Below are positions 20,566 through 29,056 of a DNA stretch of 41,928 bases, in pieces (position 1 is the first letter of the stretch; the number at the start of each line of letters is the position of its first letter). The translations under genes were made by a program, and so were the position numbers. This DNA comes from an uncultured Treponema sp. (GTDB lineage Bacteria > Spirochaetota > Spirochaetia > Treponematales > Treponemataceae). Location of the stretch: assembly GCA_949299755.1 (NCBI GenBank), contig CASGBA010000018.1, positions 1-41,928 of the forward strand, in the 5' to 3' direction. A model generated the notes under the pieces. That model was not told the origin of the DNA and ran no database searches. It saw only the letters and a list, made by a program, of their open reading frames with translations.

Positions 20566-21652
20566 CAGTGGGAATTCACATGATATTTGGTACTCAAAGG
20601 ATGGCCCCGGATCTTCTGTTGTTTTGATTTCACGGGTACGGATAGCAAGAAATGCGGACGGATATGTTTTCCCTTCACGGATAAAAAAGAATGATGCGGA
20701 ACAGGTGCAGTCCCTTGTATTCAACGCTTTTTCTGATCCGGACGCTCCCTGCGAGTTGCAGGCTGTAAAACTTTCTGATCTGGAACCTCTTTCCAGGTTG
20801 ATTCTTTGCGAACGGGGTGTCCTCGATACGGACTGTGGGCTTGAACCCTGGAAAGGCCTTTTGTTTTCAGAGGATGGTGATTTATCCATATGCGTTAATA
20901 TGGAAGATCATGTACGCATCGCTGTTTTTTCCGCCGGTCTTTCCCTGTCAGATGCCTGCGATAAAGCTGATAAAATCGAAAAATTCATGCAGAAAAAAAT
21001 AGATTTTTCCGCCAAGTCCAGATACGGATACCTTACATCCGTAATTGATGATTCCGGTACAGGAATGAAAGTGTCTGTACTCATTTCAATACCTGCCCTT
21101 GTTATAACGGGAATAGGCGACAGGATAGTCAGGGATTGTATTGTGTCCGGATTTTCCGTAAAAGGGTTTTATGACGGACAGAATGATAAAAAATCCCTTG
21201 GATGTCTTTACCAAATTTCCCGTTCCGCGGCCTTTGCGCTGAATCCCGCTTCCCAAATTTCTTCTTTGGAAACCATGACGGAAAAGATAGTTGAGATGGA
21301 ATTACGCGCCAGACAGGACCTCATAAAAACCAGAAAAACGTTTATAGAGGATCTTGTTTTTCGTGCCATAACAACCGCTAAATACGCCCGTTTCCTTGAT
21401 ATTCATGAATCTGTTGATTTGCTCATGAAAATAAAGTTCGCTTTAAATCTTGGTTTCGTAACCGGAGTGAATCAACCTGATATTACCGCTCTTCTTTACC
21501 GGATACGACCTGCCCACATTGAATTCCTGCTTAAAGACCAGAGGCTGAAAGTGGAACCCGATGTTGGACCTGGAATTGATTCAATAAACAGAGCCAGGGC
21601 GATGATTATACAGGAAGTCTTGAAAAATGCCGATATCGATGAAAGAGGTTAA
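20558..21652 (+). CDS. mcsB: McsB-like protein arginine kinase, divergent active site
   Basis: About 364 residues of the phosphagen-kinase family, which in Firmicutes phosphorylates arginines to tag proteins for ClpCP. Fold landmarks are clear: VVLISRVRIARN near the N terminus, NMEDHVRI (the catalytic second Glu is kept), GYLTS and PALVITG. Several motifs differ from B. subtilis McsB as I recall it. SCPTNxGTGLR reads SVIDDSGTGMK (21038-21070), VRGIYGEGS reads VKGFYDGQND, and the phosphoarginine sensor RDxxRA reads DSINRA. Activity may be reduced, altered or lost. GTG 20558 with GAGGG 5 bases upstream is preferred; TTG 20546 is possible. It is followed at once by clpC. Confidence 0.85.
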   Translation: MNNSGNSHDIWYSKDGPGSSVVLISRVRIARNADGYVFPSRIKKNDAEQVQSLVFNAFSDPDAPCELQAVKLSDLEPLSRLILCERGVLDTDCGLEPWKGLLFSEDGDLSICVNMEDHVRIAVFSAGLSLSDACDKADKIEKFMQKKIDFSAKSRYGYLTSVIDDSGTGMKVSVLISIPALVITGIGDRIVRDCIVSGFSVKGFYDGQNDKKSLGCLYQISRSAAFALNPASQISSLETMTEKIVEMELRARQDLIKTRKTFIEDLVFRAITTAKYARFLDIHESVDLLMKIKFALNLGFVTGVNQPDITALLYRIRPAHIEFLLKDQRLKVEPDVGPGIDSINRARAMIIQEVLKNADIDERG

Positions 21653-21654
21653 AT

Positions 21655-24201
21655 ATGTTTAAAGGTCTTTCTCCCCGGGCCCAGCGCCTTTACAGTGTAT
21701 TATCTCCCAGGGAGGCAAAACGTTTCGGATCGAGCCAGATTTTTCCGGAACACATGATGATTGCCCTGATTATTTGTGCCGATGGAACAGGCTATGATTT
21801 ACTGAAAAAACTGAAAATAAACATACCGTTTCTTCTTCAGGAACTTGAGGCGGGAATTCCTTCTGAACCTGCAACAGTTTTTTTCGGTGATATTCCCGAT
21901 TCCCCCAGGTTGAGGGCTGTTTTGGAAACCGCCGCCGCCGCCGCCGCTTCATTCAAGCATGATTACATCGGTACAGAACATTTGGCTTTTGCCTGCATTT
22001 GCGAGGAAATGAGCGCGACAAATGCTTTTATGAATAAAGAAAATATTTCCGCCGAAGAAGTCCGCGCCATTGTTCAGGAAATTTCTCCGGGTCGCTCAAG
22101 CCGATTTGATATCACCGGCACAGGGTCGCACCGCCGTACCCCGGATAATCCGGCAGATCGGATTCAGGCCGCTGACAAGTTCCTTTTGGAATTTTGCCGT
22201 GATATCACCGCCGAATGCCGCGCGGATAAGCTGGATCCTGTTATCGGCAGGGAAACGGAAATCCGTAGGATGGTACAGATATTGTCCCGTAGGAATAAAA
22301 ACAACCCGATGCTTGTGGGCGATCCCGGTGTGGGAAAAACCGCTATTGTAGAAGGTTTGGCCGCTGAGATTGTCGCGGAAAGGGTTCCTCATAATCTTGT
22401 TGATAAGCGTATCCTTGCCCTGGATTTGGCCTCCGTAATTGCAGGGACTAAATTCCGCGGTGAATTTGAAGAGCGGTTTAAGAAAATTGTCCGTGAAATT
22501 GAATCCTCTGATAATATTATTCTATTTATCGATGAAATTCATACCCTTGTGGGAGCCGGAAGTGCCGAAGGTTCTATGGATGCTTCAAATATGCTTAAAC
22601 CCGCTTTGGCCCGGGGAAAGCTTCACTGTATTGGGGCTACAACACAGGATGAGTACCGCAAATATATTGAAAAGGATGCAGCGCTTGAAAGGCGGTTCCA
22701 AACTATTTCTGTGTTGGAAAATTCACCCGAAGAAACCCTCGAGATCCTGAAAGGCATAAAAAACCGCTATTGTTCCTTCCATCATGTGAATTATACTGAT
22801 GAAGCATTGGACGCGGCGGTTTCATTATCCCGCCGTTATATTTCAGGGCGCTTTTTCCCTGACAAAGCGATTGACGTGCTTGACGAAGCAGGGGCCAGAA
22901 AAAAAATAGAGAATGATCACCGTCCTGAAGAACTCCATGATATTGAAGAGCGTATTGTCCAGCTGAACGAAGAAAAGAAGGAACTTGTAAAGACGCAGAA
23001 TTATGAAAGAGCTGCTTTTGTCCGGGATGAGGTCCGTTCATTGAAAGCCAGACTGGAAGAATTGAACAGCAAATGGCGTTCCCCGGATAATTTTTTTGTG
23101 GGCGATGTCTCCGCGGAAGATGTGGCTTCCGTTGTTTCGGAAATAACAGGAGTTCCTGTATCCCTTCCTGGAACAGATGAGAGCCTAAGGTTGGTTTCTC
23201 TGGAAAAAGAAATCCATCGTACTGTTGTAGGCCAGAACGATGCTGTCAAAGCAGTGGCAAATGCCATCCGTAGAAGCAGGGCCGGGTTGAAAACAAAAAA
23301 GCGTCCCGCCGGCTCTTTCATTTTTATGGGTCCGACAGGTGTGGGAAAAACCCTTCTCGCAAAGGCTCTCGCTGATTTTCTTTTTGGCTCAGAAGAATCC
23401 CTTATCCGGGTGGATATGAGTGAATACATGGAGAAACACAATGCCTCTAAACTTGTTGGGGCTCCCCCGGGGTATGTAGGTTACAACGAAGGCGGTGTTT
23501 TAACTGAAAAGGTCAGGCGCAGACCCTATTCCGTGGTTCTTCTGGATGAGATTGAAAAGGCCCATCCGGATGTTTTCAGCCTGCTTCTTCAAATTCTGGA
23601 GGAGGGGGAGTTATACGATACTTCCGGCCGGCGCGCTGATTTTTCCAACACATTTATCATAATGACAGGTAATATCGGTGCCCGTTTTGTTTCCGGTGAA
23701 AACAGGCTGGGATTTTCCTCTTCGGATAGCAGAATCCCCTCATACAAAGAAATGAAGGCTGGTGTCTCAGAAGAATTAAAACACTTCTTTAATCCTGAAT
23801 TCCTCAACCGGGTGGATGATGTTATTGTTTTCACTCCTCTTTCAAATTCGGAAGTTTCAGAAATTCTGGATATGCAGTTGCGGGAAGTGGCTGATTCCCT
23901 TGCGCAACAGGGCATTGGTTTTTCGATTTCCGAATCGGCCAGGTCTGTTTTTATTAAACAAGGTTATGAACCGGATCTGGGTGCAAGACCTATGCGCAGG
24001 TTAATCCAGCGTGAGGTGGAAGATCCCCTGGCGCTCTTGATTCTTGAGCGGAAGATTCTACCTGGAGATATCCTGCGCATAGACGCAAAAAACGGTGGTA
24101 TATGCCTGAAGGTAAAAAAACATCCTGCCAAGCCGTTTGAAGCAGGGCAGGATGAGGGTGCGGGATATCCCGCTGCGGAAAAACACCTTCCTAAGCTTTA
24201 A
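21655..24201 (+). CDS. clpC: ATP-dependent Clp protease ATPase ClpC
   Basis: An 848-residue Hsp100 unfoldase that feeds substrates to ClpP. The N domain (1-140) holds the double Clp repeat. D1 has Walker A GDPGVGKT (222-229) and IILFIDEIHTLVGAG. The middle region contains a UVR-type helix pair (about 430-470), diagnostic of ClpC over ClpA/ClpB. D2 has Walker A GPTGVGKT (559-566) and VVLLDEIEKAHPDV. The likely ClpP-docking loop carries RLGFSS. A run of six Ala codons (93-98) sits in an N-domain helix. AGAGG precedes ATG 21655, 2 bases after mcsB. Its stop overlaps the glgC stop on the other strand by 4 bases. Confidence 0.95.
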   Translation: MFKGLSPRAQRLYSVLSPREAKRFGSSQIFPEHMMIALIICADGTGYDLLKKLKINIPFLLQELEAGIPSEPATVFFGDIPDSPRLRAVLETAAAAAASFKHDYIGTEHLAFACICEEMSATNAFMNKENISAEEVRAIVQEISPGRSSRFDITGTGSHRRTPDNPADRIQAADKFLLEFCRDITAECRADKLDPVIGRETEIRRMVQILSRRNKNNPMLVGDPGVGKTAIVEGLAAEIVAERVPHNLVDKRILALDLASVIAGTKFRGEFEERFKKIVREIESSDNIILFIDEIHTLVGAGSAEGSMDASNMLKPALARGKLHCIGATTQDEYRKYIEKDAALERRFQTISVLENSPEETLEILKGIKNRYCSFHHVNYTDEALDAAVSLSRRYISGRFFPDKAIDVLDEAGARKKIENDHRPEELHDIEERIVQLNEEKKELVKTQNYERAAFVRDEVRSLKARLEELNSKWRSPDNFFVGDVSAEDVASVVSEITGVPVSLPGTDESLRLVSLEKEIHRTVVGQNDAVKAVANAIRRSRAGLKTKKRPAGSFIFMGPTGVGKTLLAKALADFLFGSEESLIRVDMSEYMEKHNASKLVGAPPGYVGYNEGGVLTEKVRRRPYSVVLLDEIEKAHPDVFSLLLQILEEGELYDTSGRRADFSNTFIIMTGNIGARFVSGENRLGFSSSDSRIPSYKEMKAGVSEELKHFFNPEFLNRVDDVIVFTPLSNSEVSEILDMQLREVADSLAQQGIGFSISESARSVFIKQGYEPDLGARPMRRLIQREVEDPLALLILERKILPGDILRIDAKNGGICLKVKKHPAKPFEAGQDEGAGYPAAEKHLPKL
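21931..21948 (+). repeat. GCC trinucleotide run inside clpC
   Basis: Five GCC codons plus GCT encode six alanines in the ClpC N domain. The run is short, and length changes would stay in frame. It may simply reflect helix-favouring alanine use. Confidence 0.5.
24121..24173. other. Two inverted repeats at the convergent clpC/glgC ends
   Basis: CATCCTGCC (24121-24129) pairs with GGCAGGATG (24146-24154). Six bases on lies the perfect 14-base palindrome GCGGGATATCCCGC (24160-24173). Both are inside the clpC 3' end and just beyond the glgC stop. There is no U-tract on either side, so they may be RNA-stabilising hairpins or weak bidirectional terminators. Confidence 0.45.
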
Positions 24202-25469
24202 ATCACTGTTCCGTCGTGGACACAGGCATTTTTTGTGATGACATAAATCCCGTCCACCACATGATAGAATCCGTAATCCCCGTCTTCAGGAACCTTGCCC
24301 ATACCTATGGAAACATCTTTCCCTATGCGTGCGTTCTTGTCGATGATTGCCCTGCGTATCAGGGAGCGTTCTCCGATCCCTATGTTAGGGATTTTCTTTT
24401 TAAGGTTCTGGGCTTTTTCCGCTTCAGTTTCGTATACATCAGCGCCCATGCATACAACGCCTTCCAGATAAACACCTGATTCAATAATGGAACGGATACC
24501 GATGATCGAATGATTGATGGTTGCATTTGTAATTACGCATCCTTCGCTTGTGATTACCTGATCCAGATTTGCCCGGTTGAATTTTGAAGCGGGAAGGTTC
24601 CTGTTGTGGGTATAAATCGGAGCTTCCTCATCGTAAAAATTAAAGCGTGGTTTTATGCTCGTTAAATTCAAATTCGCTTCATAGAAACTGAGAATTGTTC
24701 CTATATCTTCCCAATAACCTTCATAAGTGTATGCTGAAACATTGTATTTTTGCAGGGTTGCAGGAATGACTTCTTTTCCGAAATCAGTAAACTCATTATT
24801 CAGGGCTTCTTCCATCACATCGGAATTAAAGATATAAATACCCATGGATGCAAGGAAATCCCTTCCGTTTGTTGCAGCCGGGGTTCTTGCGCTGTCAGGA
24901 ATAATCCAATCGCTTATGTCTTTGTCAGGCGCCGGCTTTTCCATAAATTCGGTGATACGGTTGTTTTTGTCAGCCTTGAGGATTCCAAAGCCGGAGGCGT
25001 CCGCCCTGGTTACCGGTGTGCAGGCTATAGTTATCTGTGCGCCGGATTTTTCATGCTGTTCAAGAAATGCAGCAAGATTCATTCTGTAAAGCTGGTCGCC
25101 TGAAAGAATTATATAATGTGTCGGCTTTTGTGTTTTGAAGTGCATGAAGTTTTTACGTACCGCATCCGCTGTACCTTCATACCAACCTGAATGGTTAAAA
25201 GTTTGTTCCGCCGCCAGAATTTCAACAAATCCTCCTGAAAAGGAATCAAAATTATACGCCCTGGCTATATGAAGATGCAGGGAAGCGGAATTAAACTGAG
25301 TTAAGACATAAATACGGTTAAATCCTGAATTAATACAATTCGAGATTGGAATATCCACAATTCTGTGTTTCCCTCCGAATGGAACCGCCGGTTTTGAGCG
25401 TTCCTTTGTCAGGGGGAAAAGGCGGGTTCCTTTACCTCCGCCTAAAATGATTGATAATACCTTTGCCAC
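24198..25469 (-). CDS. glgC: Glucose-1-phosphate adenylyltransferase
   Basis: 423 residues. The enzyme makes ADP-glucose from ATP and glucose-1-phosphate for glycogen synthesis. The N-terminal nucleotidyltransferase motif ILGGGKGTRLFPLTKERSKPAVPFGG (read as adjacent segments) is intact. Also present are GTADAVRKN, SGDQLYRMN, the glucose-binding FMEKP and the YWEDIGT segment. The C-terminal third is a left-handed beta-helix with hexapeptide-like repeats. GTG start at 25469, with AAGGAGC 8 bases upstream. No other glycogen gene lies nearby, and a 115-base gap separates it from the kinase gene upstream. Confidence 0.95.
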   Translation of the reverse strand: MAKVLSIILGGGKGTRLFPLTKERSKPAVPFGGKHRIVDIPISNCINSGFNRIYVLTQFNSASLHLHIARAYNFDSFSGGFVEILAAEQTFNHSGWYEGTADAVRKNFMHFKTQKPTHYIILSGDQLYRMNLAAFLEQHEKSGAQITIACTPVTRADASGFGILKADKNNRITEFMEKPAPDKDISDWIIPDSARTPAATNGRDFLASMGIYIFNSDVMEEALNNEFTDFGKEVIPATLQKYNVSAYTYEGYWEDIGTILSFYEANLNLTSIKPRFNFYDEEAPIYTHNRNLPASKFNRANLDQVITSEGCVITNATINHSIIGIRSIIESGVYLEGVVCMGADVYETEAEKAQNLKKKIPNIGIGERSLIRRAIIDKNARIGKDVSIGMGKVPEDGDYGFYHVVDGIYVITKNACVHDGTVI

Positions 25470-25584
25470 AGTCTTGCTCCTTATTGGTATAGTTCCCGAT
25501 TAAAAATAACACCATACCTGAATCTAAGTATAACCTAGAAATTCATCCGGCGCTATAAAAAAAGTAAAAAGTTTATTATAAAGT

Positions 25585-27243
25585 TTAATACTTAAAGTCA
25601 CTGTCCCCTATGAATTCCCTCAGTATGGATTGACCTGGTACACAGGTGGAAGATACCGGCATAAAATTGTTTAGGAATGTCAGCAGTTCGGATGCTTTCG
25701 CATATTCCTTTTCTATGGGTTTTACCGCCCTCAAAAGGGGTTCTGCGTAAACTTTCAGGACGGGAAGTTCATAATCCAGGGCAGTGTTCAGCATTATATC
25801 CGCCTTGTTTTGGAAGGGGAATATATGGGTTTGCTCCCCTTTCCTTACCCCTGCCCACATTGCAATTGTTCCGGCAGCCCCTTTATTCCTGAATTGGGCA
25901 TCCCTGACAATCCTTCTGATAAGCCTGTTATCCGAAGTGGGTATCCTGTTATGGTCATCCAAATTCAGTTGTGTTAGTGCAGAAAGATACACTTTAAACT
26001 TCAATTCCGGAGGAACGTCCGGGGTAAGGTTATCGTTCAAACCGTGGATTCCTTCAACTATCAGGATTGTCCTTTCATTCATTTTGAAGAAAGTTCCTTC
26101 CGGTTTACGGCTTCCTGTTTTAAAATCATATATAGGTATTTCCACCTCTTTGCCGTTAAAAAGATCCACAAGGTTTTTGTTGAAAAGGGGAACGTCCAGG
26201 GCTTCCAGACATTCATAGTCAGGCTTCCCGTCTTCTCCTATCGGAGCGGAATTCCGGCCACGGTAATAATTATCCAGACTGATAACCTTTGGCTCGTAAC
26301 CCAAAACCCTCAGCTGGAGAGAAAGTTTTTTCGCTGATGTGGTTTTCCCCGAACTGGAAGGACCTGCCAGCAGTACAGCCTTTACAGTATCCCTTTCATG
26401 TATTTTATCCGCAATTTCTCCGAAACGTTTGTTTTGAAGGGTTTCGTTTATTTCAATAAATTCCTTTATTTTTCCGTCAATTATAATTTCGTTCAATTGT
26501 CCTACCGATGAAACTCCGATAAGCTTTCCCCATTTTTTATAGTTTTTATATACTGCGGATAAATGGGGTATGTCATGGAATTCATCCAAAGTTTCGGGTT
26601 TCGCTGTCGAAGGGAAACGCAGCAAAAAGCCTTCTTCGTAAGGCATAATCTGGAATACATCAATAAATCCAGTGGAGGGAAGGAGGGGTAGGAAATACAA
26701 ATCTGTAAAGTTTTCGATGGAGTTAATTAGGAATCTGGGTTTACCCAATTGCATTAAAAGCTTGTAGGTTCCTGTCTGCCCGCTGTTTTTGAATATTTCC
26801 AAGGCCTCTTTGTAAGCGACAGAGCCGTTCCGTATAGGCATATCAGCCGCAATAATTTCCTTCATCTTTTCTTCAAGCAGCTTAAAATCTATTTTCTCTG
26901 TGCTGTTGTTTTCTTCATTTTCAAAGGTGTAATAATAGCTGTATCCCAGACTATGGCCCACCTGGAGTTTCAGGTGGGGGAAAAGTTCCGCTGCCGCGGC
27001 GGCTAAAATAAAACAGAGAGTGCGTCTATATACGTTGGAACCTTCCGTTGTTGCGTTTGTAAGGGGAAAAACTTCCGCCGTCATATTTATTTCCCTGGTC
27101 AGGGAATAAAGCTCATTGTTTACAAGCACAGCGTAAACGGGCCTGCCTTCTGTGTTGAAATGTTTTATTAAATCGGTTCCTGCCACAGGATTTGTAAAAG
27201 TATGGGTTGTATTGTCGGGAAAAGTTATTGTGAATGCCTTCAT
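25585..27243 (-). CDS. udk: Uridine kinase-like protein with TGS and SAD-like N-terminal domains
   Basis: 552 residues. Residues 1-63 resemble the TGS domain of threonyl-tRNA synthetase. Residues 65-180 resemble its second additional (editing) domain, with GSNVYRRTLCFILAAAAAEL followed by GHSLGYSYYYTF. The editing HxxxH reads R-T-L-C-F, so its metal histidines are missing. Residues 275-552 are a phosphoribulokinase/uridine kinase domain with P-loop GPSSSGKTT (294-302), SLDNYYRG and VEGIHGLND. The fusion is known in Clostridia, spirochaetes and others, but its substrate is not well settled. AGAGGTG lies 5 bases before ATG 27243. Confidence 0.88.
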   Translation of the reverse strand: MKAFTITFPDNTTHTFTNPVAGTDLIKHFNTEGRPVYAVLVNNELYSLTREINMTAEVFPLTNATTEGSNVYRRTLCFILAAAAAELFPHLKLQVGHSLGYSYYYTFENEENNSTEKIDFKLLEEKMKEIIAADMPIRNGSVAYKEALEIFKNSGQTGTYKLLMQLGKPRFLINSIENFTDLYFLPLLPSTGFIDVFQIMPYEEGFLLRFPSTAKPETLDEFHDIPHLSAVYKNYKKWGKLIGVSSVGQLNEIIIDGKIKEFIEINETLQNKRFGEIADKIHERDTVKAVLLAGPSSSGKTTSAKKLSLQLRVLGYEPKVISLDNYYRGRNSAPIGEDGKPDYECLEALDVPLFNKNLVDLFNGKEVEIPIYDFKTGSRKPEGTFFKMNERTILIVEGIHGLNDNLTPDVPPELKFKVYLSALTQLNLDDHNRIPTSDNRLIRRIVRDAQFRNKGAAGTIAMWAGVRKGEQTHIFPFQNKADIMLNTALDYELPVLKVYAEPLLRAVKPIEKEYAKASELLTFLNNFMPVSSTCVPGQSILREFIGDSDFKY

Positions 27244-27320
27244 CTTTCACCTCTCTTAAATTCTTTATAACACGTATTTGTGTTTTCCCGCAATAAAAAA
27301 AATGTTTTACCTGTTTCGAT

Positions 27321-28127
27321 CTACAAAAACCTGATTTCACCGGAATAAAAGGTTTTTAGTCCCTCCTCTGTTTCCATGATAAGCCCTCCCGATTTATCTA
27401 TGCCCCGGAGTATACCTTCTTCCTGATTCGCAAATTTTTCCTTGCTGGAAGCGATGCTTGCCGCCCCCGGAACGAAAAATATCCTTTCATTCCGTTTATA
27501 TAATTTTTTCTCCATCTCTTTTTCCCAGGAATATGTCTCATCCGACATATTTTTTAATTCCTGAAGCAGTATTTCCAGAACTTCCCAAACAGAAGGGGCT
27601 TTTTTATCCATATTTTCCAAAATAAGCGCCAGGGAAGATGCCTTGTTGTTTATCTCCGGTGGAAATTCCTTTTGGGAAACATTCAGTCCTGTGCCCGCAT
27701 AGACAAATTTTCCATCCGATTCGCACAGGATGCCTGACATTTTTTTCCCTTGAAAAAGAACATCATTTGGCCATTTTACTTGGGTTAGCTCCCCTGTATC
27801 ACGGATAAAATAATCAAAAGTTCTGGAAACCGATAATCCGACCCTCAGGGTAAAAGGTTGCGGGGCAGGGGCATTGAATATGGAAGTGCAAATAAGGTTT
27901 TCTCCCGCCTTTGAGAGCCATTTTCGGGCAGGAAGCCGGCCCCTGCCGTTTTTTTGGAAACCGGTCACCGCTGTGGTACCGGATAAAACCCGGCTTTCCT
28001 CTGCCAAAGCCTTTTTTGTTATTTCCCTGGCATCTGTCATAGTGGATCCTGTTTCTTCCTTATAAAAGACAGGTGCTCCGAAAGGATTTATGATTTTATT
28101 TATTGGACAATCCACGGTATTTTTCAT
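27321..28127 (-). CDS. birA: Biotin-protein ligase (no DNA-binding domain)
   Basis: 268 residues. It joins biotin to carrier proteins through biotinyl-AMP. The biotinyl-AMP loop GRGRLPARKW (61-70), KWPNDV (118-123) with the catalytic Lys, and KMSGILCE (129-136) are present. It lacks the N-terminal helix-turn-helix of E. coli BirA, so it is a group I enzyme without repressor function. The ribosome-binding site before ATG 28127 is weak. It lies 20 bases downstream of the dapF-like gene in the murE operon. Confidence 0.93.
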   Translation of the reverse strand: MKNTVDCPINKIINPFGAPVFYKEETGSTMTDAREITKKALAEESRVLSGTTAVTGFQKNGRGRLPARKWLSKAGENLICTSIFNAPAPQPFTLRVGLSVSRTFDYFIRDTGELTQVKWPNDVLFQGKKMSGILCESDGKFVYAGTGLNVSQKEFPPEINNKASSLALILENMDKKAPSVWEVLEILLQELKNMSDETYSWEKEMEKKLYKRNERIFFVPGAASIASSKEKFANQEEGILRGIDKSGGLIMETEEGLKTFYSGEIRFL

Positions 28128-28147
28128 GGCAGTTGGAACCTTGGAAT

Positions 28148-29056
28148 TTATACGGCCAATTCCTGAATATCGAATTTCCCTTCAAAAATATATGCCCCTG
28201 AACCTACAGCATAAATTTCGTTCTTTTCGTTTTCTTTGTAATCCCAGAAAACTGCGAGTCTTCGGGATGAATCTGTGTCCTGCTCCAGAATTGCATCAGG
28301 CATTCCCCCGTCGCCTGGTTGCCCGAACATAACCATGGACTGGAAATCTGTAGCCCCGGAACAACAGGACGCACAGAGGGATGCCGCTGCGGCGCTGCAA
28401 GTTCCAGACATTCCCCGGGGAAAGGTTTTAGCTACTATTGTGTCGTCTGTTACAGGCTTTGCCACTACTGGGATAACCTTTTTTTTGGGGAAAGCTTTAT
28501 GAGTTAAATCCGAAAAATCCTGGAAGGAAAACATTCCCCTTTTGTTGGGGTAGGAGACAAGGACATCTTCATGCAAGTGCACGGCTGCGTAGGAACCGTC
28601 AAGACCTTCGTTCTCTATTATTTCATTTATATCTTTTGACCCAGGGGTTATTACGTTTTCCCGCAAAAGGGAAAACGGTGCCCCGCAGGAAATCCGGAAT
28701 TCATTTGCTCCAAGAATATCAACCCGGAATTTTTTTTCCGGCGTATTGAATATTATTTTTTTTCCGTCTGTTCTTCCGGAATCAAATGCGTACCTGGCTG
28801 CACATAGAAGGGCGTCATCGGCTTCGTCCACCAAAAGACCTTCCGGATTGTAAATGCGTATGGAATTATCCCTGCCGAGAAATATACAACCCGACGCACC
28901 TACACCGAATCTCCGGTTGCATATTTTTTTTGCCGTGGTTTCCCAGTCCGCCCTGCGGAATTCCGGCCTGTCCTTTTCATCCTCGCTGAAATGAAGGAAA
29001 TCGCACAGAATAAATCCATTCCCTGCCAGTTGCAGTTTGTAAAAAGGAAATGTCAT
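28148..29056 (-). CDS. DapF-superfamily protein lacking both epimerase cysteines
   Basis: 302 residues that align along their length with diaminopimelate epimerase by pattern. LAGNGFILCD matches the N-terminal GLGNDFMVVD, RRFGVGASG matches DRHLGVGFD, and IRIYNPEG matches the RIFNADG strand. Where E. coli has CGNGARC with catalytic Cys73, this protein reads ADDALLC (Ala79). Where E. coli has ETxACGSGAC with Cys217, it reads GTCSAAAAS (Ala222; a Cys is two positions off at 220). The GNPH segment is also missing. It is therefore unlikely to epimerise diaminopimelate. Its ATG overlaps the murE stop by 4 bases. Confidence 0.75.
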   Translation of the reverse strand: MTFPFYKLQLAGNGFILCDFLHFSEDEKDRPEFRRADWETTAKKICNRRFGVGASGCIFLGRDNSIRIYNPEGLLVDEADDALLCAARYAFDSGRTDGKKIIFNTPEKKFRVDILGANEFRISCGAPFSLLRENVITPGSKDINEIIENEGLDGSYAAVHLHEDVLVSYPNKRGMFSFQDFSDLTHKAFPKKKVIPVVAKPVTDDTIVAKTFPRGMSGTCSAAAASLCASCCSGATDFQSMVMFGQPGDGGMPDAILEQDTDSSRRLAVFWDYKENEKNEIYAVGSGAYIFEGKFDIQELAV

